Assembly (NCBI GenBank): GCA_023213315.1 | Contig: JAKCPI010002754.1 | Span: forward strand, 34,619-98,618 | DNA length: 64,000 nt | Source of the DNA: Euborellia annulipes | Lineage: Eukaryota; Arthropoda; Insecta; Dermaptera; Anisolabididae | Direction: 5' to 3' | In this document: positions 42,144 to 53,664 of the stretch, in pieces | How positions within the stretch are numbered: position 1 is the stretch's first letter | Layout of the letters: every line of letters starts with the position of its first letter | The notes under the pieces: generated by a model | Databases searched by the model: none | Seen by the model: the letters and a program-made list of their open reading frames with translations, nothing else | Told to the model about the DNA's origin: nothing | Translations under genes and position numbers: made by a program

Positions 42144-42274
42144 TCTATATATAAAAATGAAAAGGGAAAATGTATGTACCGGTATGTATATAAGCCGAAG
42201 GCGAGCAGGGGGGTCCAGGGGGCGCAGCCCCGGCTAGACGGAAAGCCCCGCCGAAGGCGGGGCTTTGCGTCTAG
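42144..42274 (+). mobile_element. 131-bp miniature Helitron
   Basis: TCTATATATAAAAATGAAAA at the left; at the right GCCCCGCCGAAGGCGGGGC (8-bp perfect stem), TTTGCGT, CTAG, then T. The GGGGTCCAGGGGGCGCAGCC phrase links it to H1. Too small to encode anything. The base before TC is C rather than A, the one departure from Helitron rules. Confidence 0.75.
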
Positions 42275-42455
42275 TATTAAATAAACATCTGGTTTGACTG
42301 GTGGCACCAGATTTTATATCTTGAATTCTAATATATCGGCGGAAAACTAAATATGTGTCGACTTCTTACTCTAATTTAAACAAAAAAAAAAAAGCAAAAA
42401 ATCTACTGTGACAAACACAGAACACAACTTTCGATTACCGAAGAGATTTTTATTT

Positions 42456-42503
42456 GATTGTCAACGTTTTGGATACCAGTTTCGTCCTTCCTCAAAACAA
42501 TCG
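42456..42503 (-). ncRNA. hammerhead-like motif with 7-bp stem I
   Basis: Minus strand: CGATTGT(T), TTGAGGA, A, hairpin GGAC..ATCC, AAAACGTT, GACAATC. Stem I pairs over seven positions. Both core boxes have one change (TTGAGGA for CTGAGGA; AAAAC for GAAAC), so it should be inactive. CAAATAAAAATC follows. Confidence 0.4.
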
Positions 42504-42536
42504 ATTACCAATCAACGTCGACCATCAAATTAAAAA

Positions 42537-42936
42537 TAGAGTCGGACTAAGCCGAGCGCACAACTTTGCCCACCCACTATTCAAGAAAAAAATATTTACC
42601 CTCCCCTAGATGGTCCGATGTTTACCAAAAGCTTTTCAGTTCTTGGCCTCTACCCATGGGCGTAACTAGGGGGTGCCGGGGAAGGCCGGCCCCCAGAAGG
42701 CTGGTCCCCCCCCCCAAGAAATATTGAGAAAATATGGGGCTTTCCAGGCCTCCCGGAGGATAGCTGGTCCCATGGCCCACCCCAGCCAAATTCTCTAGTT
42801 CCGCCCATGCACACAAACAGCATTCCAAAAACTACTTAAATGCATTCATGAAAGCGCATTTTGGCAGTTCCAGATTTTTTTTTACGATTACATTAACTTT
42901 ACCTGTCCAATCTATGGTTGATGGGCAAAGTTAAAT
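42537..42936 (-). repeat. family D repeat, split by a MITE
   Basis: Inverse copy of 25079-25565: CAACTTTGCCCACCCACT, GATGTTTACCAAAAGCTTTT, TTCTTGGCCTCTACCC, then the palindrome TTAACTTTACCTGTCC...GGTTGATGGGCAAAGTTAA at the right. A MITE at 42655-42809 interrupts the CTCTACCCCTAGATTATGG region. The (GT)n tract is mostly lost. Confidence 0.65.
42655..42809. mobile_element. 155-bp MITE
   Basis: Ends CATGGGCGTAACTAGG and CTCTAGTTCCGCCCATG are inverse at 15 of 16 positions. C and G tracts lie inside. The target duplication is unclear. The GGCGTAACTAG core resembles the ends of the hAT element at 13909-14808. Confidence 0.65.
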
Positions 42937-43066
42937 ATCTGATAAATATTGAATTTGTTTTCCTGGCTGCCATCCGCTATCCATATATCAAGTACTTACT
43001 TATATAATTCCCCATTTTTTTCCTTCAACGGCCTAGCGACTCGAAACGTCCTCTTAAAATTCATTT

Positions 43067-43749
43067 TTACTTTCTCTTACCTCTATATATATATGTTAAT
43101 ATATAGAGAGAGAAAGTATTGGATTCATGTCAAAAATTCGATGTCGAGATTTTGATGGATATACACGTTTTGAGGTCCCCTGAATCCAAAAAAGTGGTTT
43201 TCGCGACATGGTCTGTCTGTGTGTCTGTGTGTGTGTGTGTGTGTGTGTGTCTGTGAACAAAATATCTCAAGAACGAAAAGAGTTAGAAGGTTGAAGTTTT
43301 ATATTCAAGTTAGGCACCCCCATGGGACGTGACACGAAGCTTTTGAACAAAATCGGCCAAAGAGTACTAGTACTTTACTGATGTACTTTTTCAGTTTTTT
43401 TCGATTTTCTCAAAATTTGCTCCAACGATTTTTTTTAAAATTCAAAAATCAATTATTTTTTAGATGCTCTTTAAAATGTATATTCTCATTTTGCAATTGA
43501 AATCTTCTGAAGACCACTTTACTCTTGTATTTCATAGGGAAAGATAGGAGAAATGGTTGCCATGGTAACAAAATATAAATATTTTCCCATACTTATAAAT
43601 TTTACATCTGAATTCATATGTTCCGTACTGTCGGGAACTAAATATATTTCGACACGAAAAATCTGGTGTGACAAGCACAGAACACAACTTTCGATTACCG
43701 AAGGTAAGAGAAAGTTGTGTGCTGTGCGCCAGTCACACCAGATTTTTTA
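43067..43749 (-). repeat. family A repeat, full length
   Basis: TTTTTACTTTCTCTTACCTC, GAGAGAAAGTATTGGATTCA, (GT)n at 43219-43250, AGTACTAGTACTTTACTGATG, X-box 43556-43569, palindrome 43659-43747. All landmarks are present. Confidence 0.88.
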
Positions 43750-44320
43750 AATTAATTTTTGGTTCATAGAGAAAAAAGGTTGCCGACCTCTTCTATAGGG
43801 CAGCGTAGATTTATAATTTTTGAGAGAGATGTATTTCTTAAAGTATTATAATCGTCTTATTTGATATTCACCTTGAAATATTTAGGTAAAGGTTATAATA
43901 GATCATTTATAAAATGAATAATTAATCGTGTCTATTCACTCGCTCACTCACTCTTTTGGTAGCAGCAAGCGAGAGAGCGAGAGAGAGAGAGAGAGAACAA
44001 TTTGTAGATGATGCTTGTTTAACAAGTCATTTACTACCGATAATTAATCTTCCTCAACTCCTTTTTCTTCCCTAAACGTGGGTGGATTAAAAAAAATATG
44101 TGAAATGAAATGTACTCTAACACATTGGCATGTTAATTCCATCGTGCCTTTCACTAGACCGGACAGATCGGCGCCATCCAAGCTAAAAATAGCGAGAGAG
44201 AGAGAGAGAGAGACCGGTCAGAGATTATAATCAGAAAACGAGGCCTCACGGGGGGGGGGGGGGGGGGCTTATCGGCTTAGCATCTATTGAAAACAAAATA
44301 TAATAGAGCAAGAGTAAAAA
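43750..44320. other. no gene seen; GA repeats and a G run
   Basis: (GA)n at 43968-43997 and 44192-44212 and a G run of about 20 at 44250. Apparently unique sequence otherwise. Confidence 0.4.
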
Positions 44321-44470
44321 ACTCGGCGTTTCGGCAACGCATCGCTCTCATCCTCAGGGCGAATTCGGAGTGGACGTGCAAGGACAAGATCTTGTCAACG
44401 AAAAAATGATTGCGTGATAATCAGTAATCCTGAGGATGGGAGTGAATCGTTCTCGAAACGTCGATTTTTA
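44321..44470. ncRNA. inverted pair of hammerhead-like motifs
   Basis: Minus-strand copy at 44321-44360 (CTGAGGA, T, GAGAGCGATGCGTTGCC, GAAACGCC) and plus-strand copy at 44426-44470 (CTGAGGA, T, GGGAGTGAATCGTTCTC, GAAACGTCG). Stem II pairs in both by different sequences. Stem I is at most four pairs in the plus copy and poor in the minus copy. Confidence 0.35.
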
Positions 44471-44540
44471 CTTTCTCTTACCTCTATAAAATATTGGATT
44501 CGTGTCAAAAATTCGATGTTGGGATTTTGATGGATATCCG
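44466..44540 (-). repeat. family A outer-end fragment
   Basis: TTTTTACTTTCTCTTACCTC through GATTTTGATGGATATCC; truncated after that. It touches the hammerhead-like motif on its left. Confidence 0.6.
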
Positions 44541-44676
44541 ATCGATAGTTAGTTAACTAAATGTGAAGCAACCGGCCATAAGTGTTTCATATAAATGAAT
44601 ACAATTAAACAACAACGGAACAATGTCTTATTATATCCTACAAAGTATACAAAGTAGTAAATAATTCAAAAAGAGA

Positions 44677-45068
44677 AAGTAAAAAATCTGGTGTAACTGG
44701 TCGCACTAGATTTTTTTGTGTCGACATATATTTAGCTTCCACCTATACAAGATAAACACCCCAGTAATATGCTAGGGACCAGTTGATGTCCATTTTGAAA
44801 AGAAGATAAAAAAAATCATTGCAGCGAATTTTGAGAAAATCGCAAAAAACTGAAAAAGTACTGGTAATTTTTGGCCGATTTTGTTCAAAAGCTTATTTTC
44901 ACTCCCTAGGTGAGTGACTAACTTAAATATAAATTTTCAACCTCGATGCTCTTTTAGTTCCTGAGATATTTTGTTCACAGACACAGACAGACCATGTCGC
45001 GAAAACCACTTTTTTGGATTCAGGGGACCTCAAAACGTGAAGATCCATCAAAATCTCGACATCGAAAT
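44677..45068 (+). repeat. family A repeat, palindrome and middle deleted
   Basis: AATCTGGTGTAACTGGTCGC ACTAGATTTTTTT is a collapsed palindrome, followed by GTGTCGACATATATTTAGCT, AGCGAATTTTGAGAAAATCG, CATGTCGCGAAAACCAC and an end at GACATCGAAA. The X-box block is missing. Confidence 0.6.
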
Positions 45069-45235
45069 AAGTTTATTGATTTTTTTGTTTTTTAATTTTA
45101 TTTGTCTTTAATTGTTTCATAGAAAAATGGATGACGTCACTCATTCTTTGTTGCGTACATGGATAGACAAGTGCCTATCTGTCTCTCTCTCTCACTTGCA
45201 CTCATTATTTTCTCTCTCTTTCTATTCGTTTTAAA

Positions 45236-45617
45236 TTCACTTTCCGGCTCTTCGTTCCATAGAGCCAATGTTAAATTCCCTATAGGGATTTGTATGTTAA
45301 TTTCGATTCAAAAGGGGGTCCCCTTTGGAACTTTTTACGCATTTAAAAATTTTTTTTCCAATTCTTATGAAATTTTGTATTTATTTACGAATCTATATTG
45401 TGAATAAAATGTCCAAATATGAGATTAAAATTTTGAAAAATAACCATAGTTTATTTGAAGCAGTCAACATTTAAAATGCAAGTTTGAAACTAAGGTGCTA
45501 TCGGAAACTAAATATATCTCGACACAAAAAATCTGGTGTGACCAGCACGGTGCACAACTTTCTCTTACCGAAGGGTAAGAGAATGTTGTGTGCTGTGCGC
45601 CAGTCACACCAGATTGA
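45236..45617 (-). repeat. family B repeat, 5' half
   Basis: From TTCCATAGAGCCAATGTTAA through CCTATAGGGATTTGTATG, AACCATAGTTTATTTGAAGC and AACTAAATATATCTCGACAC to a full palindrome (45528-45615). Confidence 0.75.
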
Positions 45618-45882
45618 TCTGGTTTATTTATACTCCATCTCTCTCTCTCTCTCTTCTGTTGTCATATTTATGCTGTTCAGACACCTTTTTTGGCAAAGTC
45701 TATCTCAATTAGTGACGTACTGTATTTTGAAAGTAGAGAGTGTTTCGATTGATTTATGTTGGCTAACTCGTCTAAATACATATGTATAATAAATGCATTT
45801 GTGTTAGATAAATATTATACGATACCTGCTCAAGTTCAAAATCAATATTTTTTTATTAATTGTTAGTAGAATTTAAATACTA
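45618..45882. other. no feature recognised
   Basis: (CT)n at 45640-45655, otherwise AT-rich unique-looking DNA. Confidence 0.3.
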
Positions 45883-46221
45883 CTAGTCGCGAAGCCTTTG
45901 ACTTCCACCCTCTGCTCGGGCCCGCGGCCTGCTGTCTTTTCTTTCCTTTACTTTGATTGAAATATTTCAAAGCCAGAAGGATCTGTAAATTCATTTTTAA
46001 CGAATGTGCTACCAATCAATTGATATATCTAAATGGCCCTCGATTAGGGACACCAAAAAAACTTACTAGTATCGACTTTTGTTCCGTACTTTATTCATAT
46101 GAATACTTGATTGCCGATATCGATTGAAAAGTACTCATTCAAATATACATTTTTTTAAAGTTTTTTAGACTATTAGCCACGAAGCCCGGTTTTAAGCTTC
46201 GCCCCCCCCCCCCCCCCGGAA
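45883..46221 (-). mobile_element. two Helitron 3'-end remnants
   Basis: Minus-strand CGCGACTAG|T at 45883-45886 with GCGGGCCCGAGCAG upstream, and CGTGGCTAA|T at 46173-46176 with GGGCTTCG upstream. Between them is a SINE-type 3' motif ATCTAAATGGCCCTCGATTA at about 46028. Both Helitrons are short and eroded. Confidence 0.45.
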
Positions 46222-46556
46222 GAGCATATAAAAAATAATTGATTTTCGAATTTTTATCAAAATCCTTGGAGCGAATTTTGAGAAAATCGAAAAAAACTGA
46301 AAAAGTACATCAGTAAAGTTCTAGTACTCTTTAGCCGATTTTGTTCAAAAGCTTATTTTCACGCCTCAGTGGGGTGCTTAACTAAAATATAAAATTTCAA
46401 CCTCCTAGCTCTTTTCATTCTAGAGATATTTAGATCACAGACAGACAGACAGACCATGTCGCGAAAACCACTTTTTTGAATTCAGTGGACCTCAAAACAT
46501 GTATATCCATCAAAATCTCAGGATCAAATTTTTGACATGAATCCAATACTTTATAT
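46222..46556 (+). repeat. family A repeat, palindrome half missing
   Basis: Starts within AGAGCATATAAAAAATAATT, includes AAAGTTCTAGTACTC, a short GACAGACAGAC tract and CATGTCGCGAAAACCAC, and stops at CAATACTTTATATATATA, where family C begins. Confidence 0.65.
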
Positions 46557-46559
46557 ATA

Positions 46560-47003
46560 TATGGACCCTGTTATGCATTAGTGTGTCAAGCGCCAAAAAA
46601 AATTACAAATTAAGTTAAACACGGAATATTGTTTCAAATCCTATAATTAATACTATTTTTTATGAAACATGTCCCAAAAAATTTATATTTAATGCAAGAA
46701 CGGGTCCAGAGGTGTTTCTCGGAGGGGGGGATCTGGTGTGATTGCTCGCACAGCACACAATTTTTTCTTATTTTCGGTAATTTAAAGGCGCATTCTGTAC
46801 TTGTTTGCCAGAATATAAATACAAATCAAATTTTTAAGTATTAATTTTTTAAATTTTACATTAAAAAATAAATTTTTTTGTTCGAAAAAAAAAGTATTTT
46901 TTCAAATCTCGGATGAGGGGGTAATTACCTCCTTTATCCCCCCTCCCCTTGTATCCGCCCTTGATTTAATGCTACTTGCACAATTGACAAAAAAAAAAAA
47001 GAT
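46560..47003. mobile_element. family C MITE copy, split by MITE F
   Basis: TATGGACCCTGTTATGCATT then the family C interior to ATTTAATG, broken by MITE F (46695-46963), and resuming CTACTTGCACAATTGAC. The right end is lost where the next family C copy begins. Confidence 0.7.
46695..46963. mobile_element. MITE family F with perfect 8-bp target duplication
   Basis: CAAGAACGGGTCCAGAGG ... CCCCTTGTATCCGCCCTTG, flanked by ATTTAATG at 46687-46694 and 46964-46971. The uninterrupted host sequence (ATTTAATGTTACTTGCACAA) is at about 996-1015. An 8-bp duplication suggests a hAT-class mover. Interior includes one arm of the family A-like palindrome. Confidence 0.9.
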
Positions 47004-47004
47004 A

Positions 47005-47888
47005 TATGAACCCTGTTATGCAATGGTGTGTCAAAGACCAAAAAAATTAAAAATTGAGTTAAGCACGGAATATTGTTTCAAATCCTTTAATTAATGGTAT
47101 TTTTTTATGAAATATGTCCTAAAAAAATTTATATTTAATGTAAAAGCATAAAATTATTTTTACAATATTTCAATGCAGGATTTTTTGCAATAATGATTTG
47201 TATTCCTAACTCGTTGTTTTTTATGGTGTTAACAACCAATAAAAACTTATTTAAACTTAAATAAACCAAAATCCTTTTTTTTTTTAAATGAGAAATGAAT
47301 CGTAGATGTCAAAATTTAATTTTTTGATATTATTCCTGATAATGAAGATGAGGATCAGTGCGATTTCGATATTAAGGCAATTTCATTATAACTTTGATTT
47401 ACGGTGTCCATGTTCACTTCCATTCAGGAATTAATTGATGAGAAAATTTTGTTATCACTTTGTATTTAATTTTAAAACGTTAATACTATTTAAAATTTAT
47501 TAATGTAATTTTGATAAAGTTTCTAAGCTACTAGTATTAAATATAACCATAAAAGAACTTTAATAATATTCTCGTTTTAATTTTTGAATTATAACCTAAA
47601 ATTATTTTATTTATTATCAAGAGACTGAAGCATTTTTGCAAATTGCAAATTGGACTTAGAGAATTTTGCAAAAATAATTTTTTATATTTTATTGTTTTTC
47701 TCTAAATTAGTCGTATTTTTAAAGATAATTTATGAATATCTGCCAGAATTACAGTATTCACTTGCTCAATTGACAAAAAAAATGATATATAATTTAATCA
47801 AAACAATGTAAATCAGAAAAACTAATGTTAATTTTCTTAAAGCTCGGTACCTGGCCTTTGACACACTAATGCGTAGCAGGGTCTATAT
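47005..47888. mobile_element. family C element, long form
   Basis: Ends TGAACCCTGTTATGCAATGG and CTAATGCGTAGCAGGGTCTA. Compared with 868-1121 it has an extra ~620 bp (about 47143-47760). That includes an acidic reading piece DIIPDNEDEDQCDFDIK at about 47337, like the N-terminus of some transposases, but no longer frame. It may be the parent type from which the short MITE was deleted. Confidence 0.6.
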
Positions 47889-48656
47889 AGAAAGGACTCT
47901 GAAAAAAATTTAGACAAGAACGGGTGAGAGCCGAACTCTATAAAGATGAAGTAAGGAGTGGGACGGGTGGGGGGTTAGTTTGCGGCCCACCGAAGAAGGA
48001 CGATGCAGCTGGTATATATGACGGAAAGTAAAATTTAAGGTTCAGGATAGACCAAGAGATTATTCCAACAAAAAAACTAAAAAATGAACTACAAATAATT
48101 TTATTTGCCTATAAATCAAAAGTTGTTAAACAAGAACAGTATATGCTAATAAAGAGGCAATAAAAAAAGAAGAGAAAAGAGTGCAGCAAACATTCAATTG
48201 GCATCAAAAGAGAGAGAGAGAGAGAAGAAGCAACGAAACCAGAATCGATTTTCTAAACAAGAATCAATTGAGTCAAATAATAATAGTCTATTATTATCCT
48301 TTCTTCCCCAGGGGGTTGGAGGTGGGAGTAATTTTAATAAATCAAAGAGCCTAGTAGGCCTAATAAATATGTAATCAAATGATTTACTTTGTATTCTGTG
48401 GATTATATTATTAATAATGAACTAATTTGTTCCTCAGCGTTCCCTGGACCAAATAATTGTTATTTGAGGAGTTCGGGAGCGACGTCTAAACGTACTTAAA
48501 AAAAAAAACTAGACTATTATAAGGAATTTTTCAATGCGGTTTTTTTTTTTTTAAATGAATTAAATTCATAAGAGATTATTGGGACATCGAGCTATAATTT
48601 TTTTTAATGACTTATTAAAAAATTATCGTAATTTATTTTTTTGTTATCAAGCAAAT
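47889..48656. other. no gene seen; possible Helitron tail
   Basis: GGCCCACCGAAGAAGGACGA, TGCAGCTGG at about 47975-48012 resembles a decayed Helitron end. The rest, including (GA)n at 48208, is unassigned. Confidence 0.35.
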
Positions 48657-49532
48657 ACAAAAAATCTGGTGTGACTGGCGCACAGCACACAACTTTCTCT
48701 TACCCTTCGGTAAGAGAAAGTTGTGCACTATGCTGGCCACACCAGATTTTTTGTGTCGAGATATATTTAGTTTCCCATAGCACCTTAGTTTCAAACTTGC
48801 ATTTTAAATGTTGACTGCTTCAAATAAACTATGGTTATTTTTCAAAATTTTAATCTCATATTTGGACATTTTATACACAATATAGAATCGTAAATAAATA
48901 CAAAATTTCATAAGAATTGGAAAAAAAAATTTTAAATGCCTAAAAAGTTCTAAAGGGGACCCCCTTTTGAATCGAAATTAACATACAAATCCCTATAGGA
49001 AATTAACATTGTTCCTATGCGAAGATAAGGTGGAAAGGGAATTTAAAAAGAGTAGAGAGAGGCGATAATGTTTGCAAGTGAGAGAGAGACATATATGTTT
49101 TCTTTGAAACAATTAAAGACACAAATAAATTTAAAATAAATGGGAATTTAAATAATAATTGATTTTAATCTAATAAAAAAGAAAAAGATTTAAATTCCGT
49201 TACCATGGCAACCATTTCTATCTTTCCTATGAAGAACAAGAGTAAAGTGGTCTTCAGAAGATTTCAACGGCAAAATGAGAATATACATTTTAAAGAGCAT
49301 CTAAAAAATAGTTCATTTATGAATTTTAAAAAAAATCCTTGGAGGGAATTTTGAGAAAATCGAAAAAAACTGAAAAAGTACATCAGTAAAGTACTAGTAC
49401 TTTTTGGCCGATTTTGTTCAAAAGCTTATTTTGAGCGTGTGGGAAGGTACCTTAGTTAAATATAAAATTTCAATCCGGTAGCTCAATTCCTTCATGCTAA
49501 AAATCTGTCCACACATACAGACACACGCACAC

Positions 49533-49563
<31 letters not shown>

Positions 49564-49710
49564 CAGACCAATTTGCGGGACCCACTTTTTTTGGACTCAG
49601 GGGACCTCAAAACATGTATATCCATCAAAATCTCGACATCGAATTTTTGACATGATCGCAATACTTTCTCTCCTATATATTTCATATATAGGCTAAGAGA
49701 AAGTAAAAAA
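48657..49710 (+). repeat. family B repeat, full length
   Basis: Palindrome 48660-48748, B-specific first half, X-box 49199-49212, AGTACTAGTACTTTTTGG, (CA)n tract 49509-49565, GACCAATTTGCGGGACCCAC and the end GGCTAAGAGAAAGTAAA. Collinear with 19585-20598. Confidence 0.88.
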
Positions 49711-51035
49711 CAATCTGCCCCAATAATCTTTAATTTTTTTTTAAATTTAAAAATGAATTTATTGTTATTATTAATCACATATTAATTAAGAAATTCTTAA
49801 AATAAGCTTAGATGATTTTTTTAAAAATCTCTAATAATCCTTGTTCATCTGAAAGCTAATTAAATTCTACGCCCCGAGGCATAAAAAAGAGTAGCATGTT
49901 CCATTTGAAATAATCAAGTTATCCATGATTGAAATTTTCCAAATTGGCATAGCCATATCTCCCAACACAAGAATAATTCCGGGTTCCCCGTCTGGCCTAC
50001 ATTAGTACACTTCATGGTTAGTAACCTCACAAAAGAACAGTCCCCTAAGTTTTATGGTTCGCGAGATATTCAATTTTTTTCAGACAGCAGTTTTTTCACA
50101 AAAGCCCGATTTGCGGCTAAACGGTTTGTTTTAGAATACATTGCATGACATAAAGTCATACTAAAATTGGCCGAGGAATCCAAATATGCAATAATATACA
50201 GGGCGTTCCATTTAAAAAAACATAACTTTGATATGGACCACCCTGTATATAGAGTGCAATTGGAACAAAAATATTTTTAATTTGTAGCCCTAAAGGCCCC
50301 ACATTATGCACCATCGAGAAACTTTAAAAATATCGGTTAATAAGCCCACAATCTTCCGTCCAAGCACTATTGGTTCACCCGGTATAATAACATTTATAAA
50401 GTATTTATTATTAAAAGTTCAATGAAAATCAACCAAATGCATTAAATATTATTAGCTACCATTCTGACATCTCTTGGCAAATGTTTGAATTACTTGATTT
50501 TTTGGACATTCTTTTTATGACACACAACGCCATCTTATCGAGAAAAACATGCGTAACACTTTCACTCCCGTTCGCCACTTAATTCGCCGGAATCAGCAAA
50601 CAAATATAATATTAACTTTCTCATAGCTTTATAATATATCTAATTATATATGTTAAATTAAGAATAGGTGATGGGATTGGCAAAGGTGATGGTCACCCAG
50701 CCCTCCCTCACCTTTCAACTATTTTTAATGAACAGGCAAAAAGTAATTTAAACTTTTTTTTTTTATTGCAAGAAAATTGCTATCAGCATCATTTCCGATT
50801 GATTAGATTGTTAAGAAATAAAATTGCTTCATTTTTAAAAGACCTCGCGCTCTTATATTTATTTTTTTCTTAATAGGTAGTTTTATTTAGAAGTGTGAAG
50901 CAACCCAACGATTTTTAATTTCATATGTTCCTTATGTAAAGGATTAAATGGGCCACCAACTCATCTTTCATTCTTTTCTCCAATGATTTTAATGAAAAAT
51001 AATTAATCTGTCTCTCTGTAGCGCTGACCTTTTAT
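49711..51035. other. unassigned stretch with a short inverted repeat
   Basis: ATATACAGGGCGTTCCATTT at 50199 and GGACCACCCTGTATAT near 50236 are inverse ends of a ~60-bp unit of the TACAGGG type seen in insect MITEs. No coding frame. A 1-kb region with modest GC (49860-50400) looks like old transposon DNA, unidentified. Confidence 0.35.
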
Positions 51036-51110
51036 AATTAGGGCCGAGGGTTCGGATCCCAGGCAGTCCGATGATTTTATTTAAGCCATTTGGATTCCAA
51101 ATATATATAC
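51036..51110 (+). repeat. S1 SINE fragment
   Basis: GGGTTCGGATCCCAGGCAGT, CCGATGATTTTATTTAAGCC, ATTTGGATTCCAAAT; only box B and the start of the body remain. Confidence 0.6.
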
Positions 51111-51224
51111 TGGTATATATTTATGTAAACTCACTCTTACCTGGTATTGTATAGCAAATTGCGAACACAATAAAATATTTATTATTAACTTAATAAGTAA
51201 AATATTAAATATATAAATAAATAA

Positions 51225-51555
51225 ATTATATATATATATATATATTTTCCTTTCCGGGACTCTCCAGGTACACAGACAAAAAATTTACGCCGATATTTTA
51301 TAATTCAAAATGTAAATAAATAAAAAAAAAAATCGTAAACATGGGTAAATATTTATATTTTGTTACCATGGCAACTATTTCTCCTAATTTGTATTTTTTT
51401 CTTATTTTAACGGATAATTACTCATTAACTTATTGTTATTTGTGAAACAAAACCTGTCCGGGACTCTCACAAACATATACAGAAAATTTCATTATAATTG
51501 GTTCAGTCGTTTAGGAGGAGTTCGGTCACATACACACGTACAGAAGAATTATATA
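51225..51555 (-). repeat. family E repeat, inverse copy
   Basis: CCTTTCCGGGACTCTCC, X-box 51362-51375, TGTCCGGGACTCTCACAAAC, GTTCAGTCGTTTAGGAGGAG and TACAGAAGAATTATATATAT mirror 41797-42120. Confidence 0.65.
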
Positions 51556-53664
51556 TATAAAAAAAGAAGAAAGAAGATAAGATATAAGATATAAGATATA
51601 TAGGCCTATATACTCGCAATCTTATCCGATTGATATCAAATCATCGATATAGCAAACATAAACTTTCTTACACCGTTTCCCGTACCTGGGGGGGAACTAG
51701 GGGGTGTTTTCCCTGCCCACAGGCACAGTCAACGTGCTTCTCGAATTAACGAGGAATAAATATTTTTTTTTTTTGCTGAAAGAGAGAAACTTATACTTAT
51801 GATGCTGAGGGGTCAAAAAAATGCACGTTGAATGAATCTTAAAATAAGTAAGGTTTATTAAATAAGAAATGAGAGTTATCTATCTGCTTCGGCTTTTTTA
51901 TAGGAAATGTATTAAAAAAAACTAGTGATTAGAGAAATTAATAAAAAGATTAATATCAATCTGATATTTGAATTAAATATATAATCTTCCAATACAAATT
52001 TTATATTTAAAGTTAACCTGAGATCTCTTGTTTCGTTTTAATTTAATCTATAGATATTCAATGATCATTGTTTGTAGTTTTTAAAGAATTAATTGTTTTA
52101 TAACTTATTTTATTAATTGTAAAGCGCTTTTTTTATATATTTATATTTAAAACTTTTCAATATGATTAGAACTCGTATTAGCAATAGCTAGCTATGCTCA
52201 CTTCACTAATAAGGGGGGTTTTAAGGGCGATGTTGGAGACTTATCTGTCTTCCAATGGCGCAGCATCCGCAGAAGAGGATCACCAAGATGTTGAGATCAT
52301 CCAGCAGCAGACCAAGTAGACATCACCATCTCACAAATTCAAAATACTGGGCACAAGAAAATGTCGCACGTTTCTCTCTCGTTAACCCTTTCAATGCGAG
52401 GGCTCGGCTGGGTCTGTCGGCTTCCGCTTTCTTCCTCATTCCCCTCCCCTAACATACTCAGGGGTGGTATGTCCTCTCCTACCTCGACGTCATCACAATT
52501 TCTTATTTATTTCGATTTAAATTAATTTATAATATTTTCATTTGAATAATAATTTTAGAATAATTATTATAATCATTGGTATGTATAAAAAAAAACATTT
52601 ATATAAAAATAAAAATTCTTATTGTGGTGAACTCTGCTACATTCTTAACTTTAGAGTTTAAAAAAATGGGTTTTTTACATACCTATAATTAGCTATCTGA
52701 GACATCTTAGATGATTTTTGTGAAGTTAATAAACTTAATAAAGACATCATTTAGTTAAAAATTAAAATAATTAATTAAAGCTGATTAATTTTTTTAACAA
52801 CAATTTAAAATTTTCCAAAAAAAAGAATAAATAAATAAGGCTTGTGTTTCTAATTTCATTACTTTGTTGAGCCTTTGGGTCTTTGCTTCCTGAGCTCTTA
52901 TTTAATCATATGAGACAAGCACAGCACACCATATTTTTTCTCAGAAGATTAAAAAGTGGACCTGTTGAACCCCTTTGGCTCTGAACCCCTCATATTTATA
53001 CTCTCTCCTAAAATCGACTATATTTTGTCATCAAAAATATTCTAACAAGCTAAGAGGTTTGCGATTTTTAAAAATAGCAAAACTTGGCCTGTTTATGAAT
53101 TTTGTTAGCGATTAGGAAAGAAATTTTGAGAGCGAGTGGGCGAGCGATGAGCCCTTTTCAGTGAGTGAGTGACCCATATCTCTCTCATTTGGTGGGTCAC
53201 CACACACACCATATACCAGTCAGTATATGATGACGTGTCTCCCCAAAGCTCTCTATAAGGAGCTCTTAAATAAAAAGCATTTGCAAGTTGAGTCATGGAG
53301 TTGGAGTCCGCTTCCTTTCTCAGCTCTGGCGCCATCCCCCTCCCCCCACCCTCTTCCCATCGTGACATCATTAAGCCGACGAATTAGTCCAGATGATTGA
53401 CATCAAATTTCGAACCCACGCAATTTGTATAGTAAGGATAATGAGATGGATCGAATTCCATATTTCCATAATTACGTCAGGTGCAGTGCAGCTTTCTTTT
53501 TATTTATTTGCACGAAATTTTCCAATTTCATCTTGACAAAATATTTATTTATTCTCATAACCTAGAGAAGGAAAAAAAAGCGTTTTGTTTGTAAAATGAA
53601 TGAGTTCCGTGTCGGTGTTAAGCTGCGCGTCTCGGGTGCTAATTTTGGGACTTTCCAGTGGCTA
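51556..53664. other. longest unassigned stretch; one exon-like patch
   Basis: Mostly unique-looking, AT-rich. At 52231-52319 a short frame (MLETYLSSNGAASAEEDHQD and nine more residues before TAG) lies in a locally GC-richer island to about 52490. No splice signals were convincing. 53100-53390 is another GC-richer patch without a domain. Confidence 0.3.

Noticed and set aside
50199..50258. Complete MITE with TACAGGG ends
   Set aside because: The inverted ends are only about 15 bp and the unit about 60 bp with no target duplication; treated as debris.
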